DNA of 48,053 nucleotides from an uncultured Butyrivibrio sp. (GTDB taxonomy: Bacteria > Bacillota > Clostridia > Lachnospirales > Lachnospiraceae): positions 1 through 48,053 of the forward strand of contig CAMVJI010000006.1 of assembly GCA_947167765.1 (NCBI GenBank), given 5' to 3'. Positions 16,106-23,042 of this stretch are shown piece after piece; positions within the stretch are counted from its first letter, which is position 1, and each line of letters begins with the position of its first letter. The position numbers and the translations under genes were made by a program. The notes beneath the pieces were generated by a model. It worked only from the letters and a program-made list of their open reading frames with translations. It ran no database searches and was not told where the DNA came from.

Positions 16106-16240
16106 AATGGACAAAGCGAACGGCAAACAAAACCGACTCGCCGAGTCCATTTTCTTTTGCAAAAGAATACCGGCAATTGTGAGCGTCAGCTTGTGACTAC
16201 AGATGGTCATGAGTCTGGCGCTTTTCTTTTGCCCTGATCC
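16106..16240 (+). promoter_or_regulatory. Structured leader before the conjugation operon
   Basis: Overlapping inverted repeats are present: AATGGAC/GTCCATT (16106-16112/16145-16151), GACTCG-C-CGAGTC (16135-16147) and the 16-bp palindrome TTCTTTTGCAAAAGAA (16152-16167), then a terminator. A 29-residue frame from ATG 16107 (MDKANGKQNRL...) ends at TGA 16194-16196 inside the terminator's left arm, but it has no clear ribosome binding site. The region could be an attenuator, an oriT, or both. Confidence 0.45.
16183..16230 (+). terminator. Terminator/attenuator upstream of the DUF5688 gene
   Basis: GCGTCAG (16183-16189) pairs with CTGGCGC (16215-16221, one G-U), extended by TGAC/GTCA inside, and followed by TTTTCTTTT. 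It contains another GACTACA half-site (16195-16201), as in the promoter at 15365. Confidence 0.6.
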
Positions 16241-16291
16241 AGGCAGAGGGTGACGACCTAACGCCTACAGTAAAAGAAAGGACAATTAAAT

Positions 16292-17371
16292 ATGGATTAT
16301 GAAAATTTCAAAGAGCAGTTCGTAAACGATGTTAAGGAAAAGCTTTACGAGCAGGGAACTGAAGTTGATATCTCGGTAAATACCGTGAACAAGCTCAATG
16401 AGAGCTATGAGGCACTTACGATCAAGCCTGTGGATGCAGAGGTCGGGGTAAACATTCCGATTGATAAGTTCTACGGAGCTATCGACAACGGAGCTTCTTA
16501 TGATGAGGTAGTTGATAGGGCAGTTAAGACTTATACCGATGGCATTGAAAACAAGCCGGACTTTGATATCGCTGCCTTGTCTGATTACAACCAGATGAAA
16601 GATAAGCTGGCTATGGAGGTTGTTTCCGCAGAGACCAACAAGGAGCTGCTTGAAACTGTTCCTCATAAGGATATGGAGGATATGGCAGTAGTTTACCGCT
16701 TCGTCATCAGTTCTGATGAAGAGGGCAGGGCTTCGGTTCTTATTACCAATAAGATGCTTGAGAATTACGGCGTTACTCCTGAACAGCTTCATGCTGATGC
16801 ACTTGAGAATGCTCCACAGCTTAAGCCTATGGAGATCAAGGGTATGAGTGAGGTCATTGCTGAGATGATGGGAGTTGAGCAGGCAGAACTCATGGGAATC
16901 TATCCTGTAGCACCTGAGGATGAGCAGATCTTTGTGGCATCTGTACCCGATAAGGTACACGGAGCCGGAGTTCTTGCTTATCAGGACTTCATGGACAAAG
17001 CAGCTGAAAGGGCTGGTGGTGACTTCTTTATTTTACCTTCGAGTATTCATGAAATTCTGATTGTTCCTGACAACGGGAAGATGGATCTCAAGTCGCTGGA
17101 GTCCATGGTAAGGGAAGTAAATGCTACGCAGGTGGCGCCTTCCGATAAGCTTACCGACAACGTCTATCACTATGACAGCCAGGCTAAGATCTTTGAGCTT
17201 GGTGAGAAGTTCGTTGAGCGTCAGGCCGAACATGATGATATCTCTGAGGGAAAAGAGGAGAAAAGCTCAGTGATCAGTGAGCTGAAAGCCAAGAAAGAGG
17301 AAGTTGCCAAAACCCCTAAGAAAGATGTGATCGAGAAAGGATCAAAAGCAAAGGGTGACGAGGCACTCTGA
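16292..17371 (+). CDS. DUF5688 family protein
   Basis: 359 residues, matching DUF5688 proteins that stand at the head of replication/conjugation operons in clostridial ICEs: the opening DYENFKEQFVNDVKEKLYEQG and the central VVYRFVISSDEEGRASVLITNKML are typical. No catalytic motif is known. The C-terminal 60 residues are charged and lysine-rich, probably disordered. AAAGAAAGGA precedes the ATG. A strong terminator between it and the next gene suggests separate control. Confidence 0.75.
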   Translation: MDYENFKEQFVNDVKEKLYEQGTEVDISVNTVNKLNESYEALTIKPVDAEVGVNIPIDKFYGAIDNGASYDEVVDRAVKTYTDGIENKPDFDIAALSDYNQMKDKLAMEVVSAETNKELLETVPHKDMEDMAVVYRFVISSDEEGRASVLITNKMLENYGVTPEQLHADALENAPQLKPMEIKGMSEVIAEMMGVEQAELMGIYPVAPEDEQIFVASVPDKVHGAGVLAYQDFMDKAAERAGGDFFILPSSIHEILIVPDNGKMDLKSLESMVREVNATQVAPSDKLTDNVYHYDSQAKIFELGEKFVERQAEHDDISEGKEEKSSVISELKAKKEEVAKTPKKDVIEKGSKAKGDEAL

Positions 17372-17413
17372 TCAGTAGGAAACCAATAATGAATAATAGC
17401 TAAACGGCTTATA

Positions 17414-17453
17414 AGCGTCGGAAAGAAGACAATCTTCAATCCGACGCTTTTTA
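17414..17453 (+). terminator. Strong intrinsic terminator
   Basis: AGCGTCGGA (17414-17422) pairs perfectly with TCCGACGCT (17440-17448), followed by TTTT. The loop can also pair (AAGA/TCTT). Confidence 0.8.
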
Positions 17454-17472
17454 CATGCCGGGAAAGGATAAC

Positions 17473-17685
17473 ATGATGTCATTTGCACATAACGTAGCAG
17501 CTGCAACCGGAGTATACGGAGGATATCACGATTCACCGCTTGGAAAAAAAGACCCACTTAATCATCCCAAGAATTGTAAGCATGAGTGCTGCTACGGCTA
17601 CAACAGAGCTTTTTGCTGGCCTTGTATGAAGAAAATTATGGGAGAGCACAATGCGGCTAAGAAAGTGACTCCTCAGGAAGGGTGA
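17473..17685 (+). CDS. Small cysteine-rich protein of the ICE
   Basis: 70 residues with CKHECCYGYNRAFCWPCM, five cysteines in an 18-residue window plus two nearby histidines, so zinc or another metal is likely bound. I know no named family. AAAGGA five bases before ATG 17473 decides the start; an in-frame ATG at 17455 lies in the terminator tail. It sits five bases before the replication gene and probably belongs to that operon. Confidence 0.6.
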   Translation: MMSFAHNVAAATGVYGGYHDSPLGKKDPLNHPKNCKHECCYGYNRAFCWPCMKKIMGEHNAAKKVTPQEG

Positions 17686-17689
17686 TCAT

Positions 17690-18559
17690 ATGTATTTTGA
17701 CTACTTTTATACTGAGCAGTCAGAGAATTACACATTCTACAGGATTCCCAAGGTGCTTTTTACAGACGATATCTTCAAGGATCTTACCACAGATGCAAAG
17801 GTGCTTTATGGGCTACTTTTAGACAGAATAAGTTTATCCAGGGAAAATGGGTGGATTGATGATGCCGGTAGAGTCTATATCTACTACACCATCAAAGGCG
17901 TTAAGAAATCCATGAAATGTGCCAATACCAAAGCCTGCGGCTTGTTGAAAGAACTCAATGAGTTTGGACTTATTGAGAGAAAGAAGCAGGGGCAGGGTAA
18001 GCCATCAATTATCTATGTGAAGGATTTTACCCGATTCCGAAAAGCAGAACTCTGGGGTTCTGATAAGGAGAATACTAAAGATACCAGATTCAGAATTCTA
18101 GATGATCGCAAAATGGAATCTATTAATACTGAGAGAAATAATACTGAGCTTAGTAATACTAATCCTATCCTATCAGGATTGGATGTGGATAAGGATGAGA
18201 GGACTATCTACAGGGATATTCTCTTTGAACAGCTTGATATGGCAATTCTTTACGATAGGTATCCGCTGGAAAAAGAGACACTTGATGCCATTATGGATCT
18301 GATGCTGGATGTTATCTGTTCTAAGCGGAAGACTATTCGTATTGCCGGGGATGACAAGCCTGTGAATGTGGTAAAGTCTCAGTTTTTGAAACTTAATTCA
18401 TCACATATAGAATATGTCATGGATTGCATGCAGAGTAACGCTACAAAGGTGCGTAATATCAAGCAGTATCTGCTTGCGACTATTTACAATGCACCACTTA
18501 CCATCCAGAGCTATTATCAGGCTTTGGTTAATAACGATATGGCTGAAGGGAGAATTTAA
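17690..18559 (+). CDS. repA: RepA-type replication initiator
   Basis: 289 residues. The N-terminus (FYTEQSENYTFYRIPKVLF, LTTDAKVLYGLLLDRISLS, GVKKSMKCANTKACGLLKEL) is the winged-helix replication initiator A domain of Gram-positive plasmids and ICEs. The C-terminal part (DIICSKRKTIRIAGDDKPVN-like, then SHIEYVMDCM) is the DUF6017-like tail common in ICE versions. It probably binds the element's origin and allows transient replication of the circular form; the 11-bp iterons at 16020 are a possible target. The next gene overlaps the stop by one base. Confidence 0.85.
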   Translation: MYFDYFYTEQSENYTFYRIPKVLFTDDIFKDLTTDAKVLYGLLLDRISLSRENGWIDDAGRVYIYYTIKGVKKSMKCANTKACGLLKELNEFGLIERKKQGQGKPSIIYVKDFTRFRKAELWGSDKENTKDTRFRILDDRKMESINTERNNTELSNTNPILSGLDVDKDERTIYRDILFEQLDMAILYDRYPLEKETLDAIMDLMLDVICSKRKTIRIAGDDKPVNVVKSQFLKLNSSHIEYVMDCMQSNATKVRNIKQYLLATIYNAPLTIQSYYQALVNNDMAEGRI

Positions 18560-18984
18560 TGGAAAACAACAAAATACAGACCCTCGAAATAAGCATCAAG
18601 CTTGATCCCATCAATGATGGGGCTGTTGTAAAAGAGATCGAGGATATAAGAAAGGATGAAGGGGCGCTTGTCATCGGGACCAACAGGGAGTCTCGCAGGG
18701 TTACGCCTGATGAGGCAGATGACATTATTGAGAAGCTTTCCGGTCACTGTGAGGGAGAGTTTATCGCTAATAAACCCTTTATAGCTATCTTCTATGAAGA
18801 CAGAGCTTTTAATTATCACGGAAGCAGGTATTTCATCGGTTCAATGATCATTATGAAAAGCACTCGTAAAGGGCTGACTTTCCTGACAGGAGATGAGTTT
18901 GAGGCTGCTGAGAGAGCTTTTAAGAGCAGATTGGTAACTTTTATGATTAACGGTCAGAGCTATCTGGCATATGAACTGGTGTAA
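18559..18984 (+). CDS. Conserved-looking ICE protein of unknown function
   Basis: 141 residues, start codon overlapping the repA stop (TAATG). No transmembrane segment or known motif is visible. It opens with a strand-like stretch (IQTLEISIKLDPINDGAVV) and has IIMKSTRKGLTFLTGDEFEAAERAF in its centre. Its place between repA and pcfB suggests a role in replication or relaxosome assembly, but that is only context. Confidence 0.6.
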   Translation: MENNKIQTLEISIKLDPINDGAVVKEIEDIRKDEGALVIGTNRESRRVTPDEADDIIEKLSGHCEGEFIANKPFIAIFYEDRAFNYHGSRYFIGSMIIMKSTRKGLTFLTGDEFEAAERAFKSRLVTFMINGQSYLAYELV

Positions 18985-19014
18985 TCATGTTCTTGAGCGA
19001 AAGGAAGTGATTAG

Positions 19015-19518
19015 TTGAATGAGGAAGTAGGATGCAAAACCGTTCATCTTGCATGGAATACAACAAAATTGTCAGGGAGACTTTTGGTGAAAGCCTTAAT
19101 GCATTATAAGAATCAGCATGAGAAAAAGAAAGCTGAGGTTAAAGCGACCAAGAATGCTCCAATAAAAGGCAAACAGACCGTGAAACAGCTCATAGGACAA
19201 GGACAGGGCGTTTCTACAATGGATATCGGTGATACCGGAGTCCGAGATTTCAAGAAGATAGCCAATAAGTATGGAGTGGATTTCGCTATTACAAAGGACA
19301 AGACAGTAGATCCACCCAAGTACACGGTGTTTTTCAAAGCTAAGGATGCAGATGCTATAACTTCGGTGCTGAAGGAATATGCAGCAAAGCAGACAAAGCG
19401 TAAGAAATCTATGGAGAAAGACCGTCCAAGCATTCTTCAGAAACTTAAGAAATTCAAGGAGATTGTGGCAAAGACTCCTCATAAACAGAAGGAAAAGAGG
19501 AAGGAGCAGGAGCGATGA
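19015..19518 (+). CDS. pcfB: PcfB family protein (DUF3801)
   Basis: 167 residues, PcfB/DUF3801-like: TVHLAWNTTKLSGRLLVKAL, then DTGVRDFKKIANKYGVDFAI and YTVFFKAKDADAITSVLKEY. In pCF10 the PcfB protein helps load the relaxosome onto the coupling protein. A TTG start is used: AAGGAAGTGA lies just upstream and no in-frame ATG is available. It overlaps the coupling-protein gene by four bases (ATGA). The C-terminus is strongly basic. Confidence 0.8.
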   Translation: MNEEVGCKTVHLAWNTTKLSGRLLVKALMHYKNQHEKKKAEVKATKNAPIKGKQTVKQLIGQGQGVSTMDIGDTGVRDFKKIANKYGVDFAITKDKTVDPPKYTVFFKAKDADAITSVLKEYAAKQTKRKKSMEKDRPSILQKLKKFKEIVAKTPHKQKEKRKEQER

Positions 19519-21275
19519 ATAGAAATATAAAAAAGCTCCTCATCCTGAATATTCCATATGTGGTTGTGGGGCTATTTGGAACAAACATAGGAGAGGCTTT
19601 CCGTATTGCATCAGGTACTAATGCATCAGAAAAAGTGCAGAGTCTGGTGCTGGACGGATGTTTTGGAACAGCTTTTGCGAATCCGTTGCCAAGTCTTAAC
19701 CCAAGGGACCTGCTTGTAGGCATAGGTATAGGCGTAGCTCTGAAACTTGCTGTATATATCAAGGGGAAGAATGCCAAATCCTTTCGCCACAACAGAGAAT
19801 ATGGATCTGCCAGGTGGGGCAAAAGAGAAGACATAGAACCTTATATCGATCCTGTCTTTGAGAATAATGTGATTCTTTCGCAGACAGAGCGCCTTACCAT
19901 GAACAGCAGACCGGCAAATCCAAAGTATGCCAGAAACAAAAACGTTCTTGTAGTCGGTGGTTCCGGTTCAGGAAAAACAAGGTTCGTGATTAAACCTAAT
20001 ATCTTGCAGATGCATTCAAGCTATGTGGTAACCGACCCTAAGGGAACCGTGATCAATGAAGTGGGTAATGCTCTTTTGAAGAACGGCTATCAGATGAAAA
20101 TCTTTAATACCATCAACTTCAAGAAATCAATGCATTACAATCCATTTGCCTATGTACATGATGAAAAGGATATCCTAAAACTCGTAACCACGCTGATTGC
20201 GAACACTAAAGGCGAGGGCAAGAGCAATGATGAATTTTGGGAAAAAGCAGAAAAGCTGCTGTATTCAGCACTTATCGGCTACATTCATTACGAAGCCCCT
20301 GAGGAAGAACAGAACTTCTCAACCTTGCTTGAAATGCTGAATGCTATGGAAGTAAGAGAAGATGATGAGGAATTCAAGAATCCTGTGGACCTCATGTTTG
20401 AGGAACTGGCAGAAAGAGATCCTGATCACTTTGCAGTAAGGCAATATGCCAAGTACAAATTGAGTGCCGGCAAGACCGCTAAATCCATACTTGTTAGCTG
20501 CGGAGCGAGGTTGGCTCCATTTGATATCAAAGAGCTTCGCGAGATTACAGCTTATGATGAGCTGGAACTGGATACGCTTGGAGATAGGAAGACTGCTCTG
20601 TTCCTGATTATGTCAGATACAGATGCTACATTCAATTTCCTGATATCAATGGTATACACCCAGCTTTTTAATCTGCTTTGCGAAAAGGCTGATGATATCT
20701 ATGGTGGAAGGCTTCCGGTACATGTGCGTTGCCTGATTGATGAGGCGGCCAATATCGGACAGATACCCAATCTGGAAAAGCTGATGGCAACCATACGAAG
20801 CAGAGAGATATCTGCGGCGCTTGTATTGCAGGCAAAATCACAGTTAAAAGCAATTTATAAGGATAACGCTGACACAATCATAGGTAACTGTGATAGTCAG
20901 ATATTCCTTGGTGGTTCTGAACAGACTACCCTCAAGGATCTCAACACCATGCTCGGTAAAGAGACAATCGATATGTATAACACAGGTGAGACCAGGGGCA
21001 CATCCCAGAGCTACAACATGAACTATCAGAAACTTGGTCATGATCTTATGAGTATCGATGAATTGGCAGTCATGGACGGAAGCAAGTGTATTGTTCAGGT
21101 CCGTGGTGTAAGACCATTCCTATCAGATAAGTATGACCTTACTCAGCATCCAAAGTATTCACTGACTGCGGATGCAGACAAAAGGAACTGGTTCGATATA
21201 GAAAAGTTCCTTGATCACAACTTAATATTGAAACCCGATGACCAGTATGAAGTCATCGAAATGAACGAAGAATAA
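19515..21275 (+). CDS. VirD4/TraG-type coupling protein (T4CP)
   Basis: 586 residues. Membrane-anchoring hydrophobic segments lie in the first 80 residues, then a P-loop GGSGSGKT (about 148-155, Lys154) and a Walker B LIDEAAN (Asp409-Glu410). YGSARWG and VVTDPKGT are typical TraG-family landmarks. This inner-membrane ATPase recruits the relaxase-DNA complex to the type IV channel. It is translationally coupled to pcfB and followed by a hairpin terminator, which probably makes transcription of the channel genes partly independent. Confidence 0.93.
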   Translation: MNRNIKKLLILNIPYVVVGLFGTNIGEAFRIASGTNASEKVQSLVLDGCFGTAFANPLPSLNPRDLLVGIGIGVALKLAVYIKGKNAKSFRHNREYGSARWGKREDIEPYIDPVFENNVILSQTERLTMNSRPANPKYARNKNVLVVGGSGSGKTRFVIKPNILQMHSSYVVTDPKGTVINEVGNALLKNGYQMKIFNTINFKKSMHYNPFAYVHDEKDILKLVTTLIANTKGEGKSNDEFWEKAEKLLYSALIGYIHYEAPEEEQNFSTLLEMLNAMEVREDDEEFKNPVDLMFEELAERDPDHFAVRQYAKYKLSAGKTAKSILVSCGARLAPFDIKELREITAYDELELDTLGDRKTALFLIMSDTDATFNFLISMVYTQLFNLLCEKADDIYGGRLPVHVRCLIDEAANIGQIPNLEKLMATIRSREISAALVLQAKSQLKAIYKDNADTIIGNCDSQIFLGGSEQTTLKDLNTMLGKETIDMYNTGETRGTSQSYNMNYQKLGHDLMSIDELAVMDGSKCIVQVRGVRPFLSDKYDLTQHPKYSLTADADKRNWFDIEKFLDHNLILKPDDQYEVIEMNEE

Positions 21276-21322
21276 GGCTCTTTCCATGCAGCGATAAAGG
21301 CTGTGAGGAACAGAGTCTTTTT
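21276..21322 (+). terminator. Hairpin terminator after the coupling-protein gene
   Basis: GGCTCT.TTCC (21276-21285) pairs with GGAACAGAGTC (21307-21317, one bulge), with CAGC/GCTG inside, followed by TTTTT. The 125 bases from here to the next gene hold no other clear feature. Confidence 0.6.
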
Positions 21323-21450
21323 CTATGTCCGGATTTAGGTCTGAGCATTATTTATGCGCGCATATCCATGAGTCAGTCGACGGGCTCACGGAACGACAAC
21401 TGAATACAGAACAACTAAAAAACAATCAAACAAAACGGAGGATTTTTATT

Positions 21451-21663
21451 ATGGCATTTTTTCAGAGCGCAGTAGGCGTACTTCAGACACTCGTAATCGC
21501 ACTTGGTGCTGGTCTTGGAATTTGGGGAGCAATCAACCTCATGGAAGGATATGGCAATGACAACCCTGGAGCTAAGTCACAGGGAATGAAGCAGCTCATG
21601 GCTGGTGGCGGTGTTGCCCTCATCGGAACAACTCTTGTACCTCTTCTTGCAGGTCTTTTTTAA
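21451..21663 (+). CDS. Maff2 family small membrane protein
   Basis: 70 residues with two hydrophobic helices (VLQTLVIALGAGLGIWGAI and LMAGGGVALIGTTLVPLLAGL) and the loop NDNPGAKSQGMKQ. This is the Maff2 family, small pilin/VirB2-like or channel-associated proteins in Firmicute ICEs. CGGAGG lies 11 bases before ATG 21451; the frame reads further upstream, but only through the intergenic stretch. A hairpin follows, as is common where such proteins must be made in excess. Confidence 0.85.
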   Translation: MAFFQSAVGVLQTLVIALGAGLGIWGAINLMEGYGNDNPGAKSQGMKQLMAGGGVALIGTTLVPLLAGLF

Positions 21664-21690
21664 TAGAATCGGGCAGAGAGTCAGGCAGGG

Positions 21691-21713
21691 AGAGGCGGCT
21701 AGACCGCCTCTTT
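21691..21713 (+). terminator. Hairpin after the Maff2 gene
   Basis: AGAGGCGG-CTAGA-CCGCCTCT, a perfect 8-bp stem followed by only TTCCC. It may be a partial terminator or an RNA stabiliser that favours Maff2 over downstream genes. Confidence 0.6.
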
Positions 21714-21741
21714 CCCAGCTTTGAAAAGAAGGAGGTAACAA

Positions 21742-22608
21742 GTGGACAGCATACTTGAAGCAATTGAAGAATGGTTCAGGGGTCTGCTTGTTTCAGGAAT
21801 AATGGCTAATCTCACTAATACATTCACTTCCCTGAATAATCAGGTCGGTGAGATTGCCTCAGAAGTAGGGAGAACACCTGCCAGCTTTTCACCGGCAGTT
21901 TTTAACATGATTAAGAACTTAGCAGAGAACGTGATCATGCCGATTGCAGGTATTCTCCTTACGTTTATTGCCTGTTACGAGCTGATACAACTGATTATCA
22001 GCCATAACAACTTGGCACATTTTGAAACATGGATCTTTTGGAAATGGGTTCTTAAGACATTTGTAGCAGTGACATTGATCTCAAATACGATGAACATAAC
22101 GATGGCTGTCTTTGACGTGGCACAGCATGTGGTCAATTCGGCAGGAGGCATTATCTCTGGAAGTACAGCTATAGACGCCAGTGCTTTGGCTTCTATGGAA
22201 TCAACGCTGGAAACCATGGAAGTACCGGAATTGTTATCCATATTCCTGCAATCATTTATAGTACAGTTCCTAATCTATGTACTATCGGCACTTATCTTTG
22301 TCATCGTATATGCAAGAATGATCGAGATTTATCTTATGGTCAGCCTAGCACCTATTCCTTTTGCAACCTTTGGAAATAAGGAGCAGAGCATGATAGGGCA
22401 GAACTACTTAAGGTCATTGTTTGCACTCGGATTCCAGGGATTCCTGATTTTGGTATGTGTTGGCATATATGCGGTGTTGATTAGTTCAGTAACGTTTTCA
22501 ACAGATATCATCGGCTCTCTATGGGGAGTTATGGGATATACGGTTTTACTGGCGTTTACGCTATTTAAGACCGGCGCAGTAGCAAAATCAATACTTCATG
22601 CACATTAA
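21742..22608 (+). CDS. VirB6/TrbL-like conjugation channel protein
   Basis: 288 residues, polytopic: hydrophobic segments at about 60-85 (NVIMPIAGILLTFIACYELI), 100-125, 160-200 (FIVQFLIYVLSALIFVIVYA), 225-250 and 260-280. PIPFATFGNKEQSMIGQNYL is a loop typical of the CD0411/VirB6-like family. It should form part of the inner-membrane pore of the type IV secretion system. A GTG start follows AAGGAGG. It lies between Maff2 and PrgI, the standard order. Confidence 0.82.
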   Translation: MDSILEAIEEWFRGLLVSGIMANLTNTFTSLNNQVGEIASEVGRTPASFSPAVFNMIKNLAENVIMPIAGILLTFIACYELIQLIISHNNLAHFETWIFWKWVLKTFVAVTLISNTMNITMAVFDVAQHVVNSAGGIISGSTAIDASALASMESTLETMEVPELLSIFLQSFIVQFLIYVLSALIFVIVYARMIEIYLMVSLAPIPFATFGNKEQSMIGQNYLRSLFALGFQGFLILVCVGIYAVLISSVTFSTDIIGSLWGVMGYTVLLAFTLFKTGAVAKSILHAH

Positions 22609-22626
22609 AAGAAAGGAAACACATTT

Positions 22627-23040
22627 ATGGCAGCATCATATATTTCAGTACCTCGTGATCTTACGAAGGTAAAGAGTAAGGTGATGTTCAATCTGACAAA
22701 AAGACAGCTGATCTGCTTTTCAGTGGCGGCGCTCTTCGGGGTGCCGTCATTCTTTCTTATAAAGCAGGTTGCTTCTGTAAGTACATCGGCCATGGGAATG
22801 ATGGTAATTATGATGCCATTTTTCTTTTTGGCAATGTATGAAAAGAACAATCAGCATCTTGAAGTCATAATGGGACATCTTATCGAAGCAACATTTATAA
22901 GGCCAAAACAAAGACCATATCAGACAGACAACAACTATTCAGCATTGGAGAGGTACAAAGAGGCTCAGAGAGAAATTGATGAGATCATCATGTACGCCCA
23001 GGCTACAAGAGATAATAAAAAATCGGAAGGAGGCGAGTAA
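22627..23040 (+). CDS. PrgI family conjugation protein
   Basis: 137 residues. The N-terminus SYISVPRDLTKVKSKVMFNL and the two adjacent hydrophobic helices (LICFSVAALFGVPSFFLI, MGMMVIMMPFFFLAMYEK) are typical of PrgI (VirB3-like) proteins, which sit in the membrane next to the VirB4 ATPase. The gene ends two bases before the VirB4 gene. Confidence 0.85.
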   Translation: MAASYISVPRDLTKVKSKVMFNLTKRQLICFSVAALFGVPSFFLIKQVASVSTSAMGMMVIMMPFFFLAMYEKNNQHLEVIMGHLIEATFIRPKQRPYQTDNNYSALERYKEAQREIDEIIMYAQATRDNKKSEGGE

Positions 23041-23042
23041 TC

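Noticed and set aside
16286-16960. 224-residue minus-strand frame opposite the DUF5688 gene
   Set aside because: It is a shadow of codon bias in a clear plus-strand ICE gene.
21325-21450. Longer Maff2 gene starting at 21325
   Set aside because: It includes intergenic sequence after a terminator; the family starts at MAFFQ at 21451.
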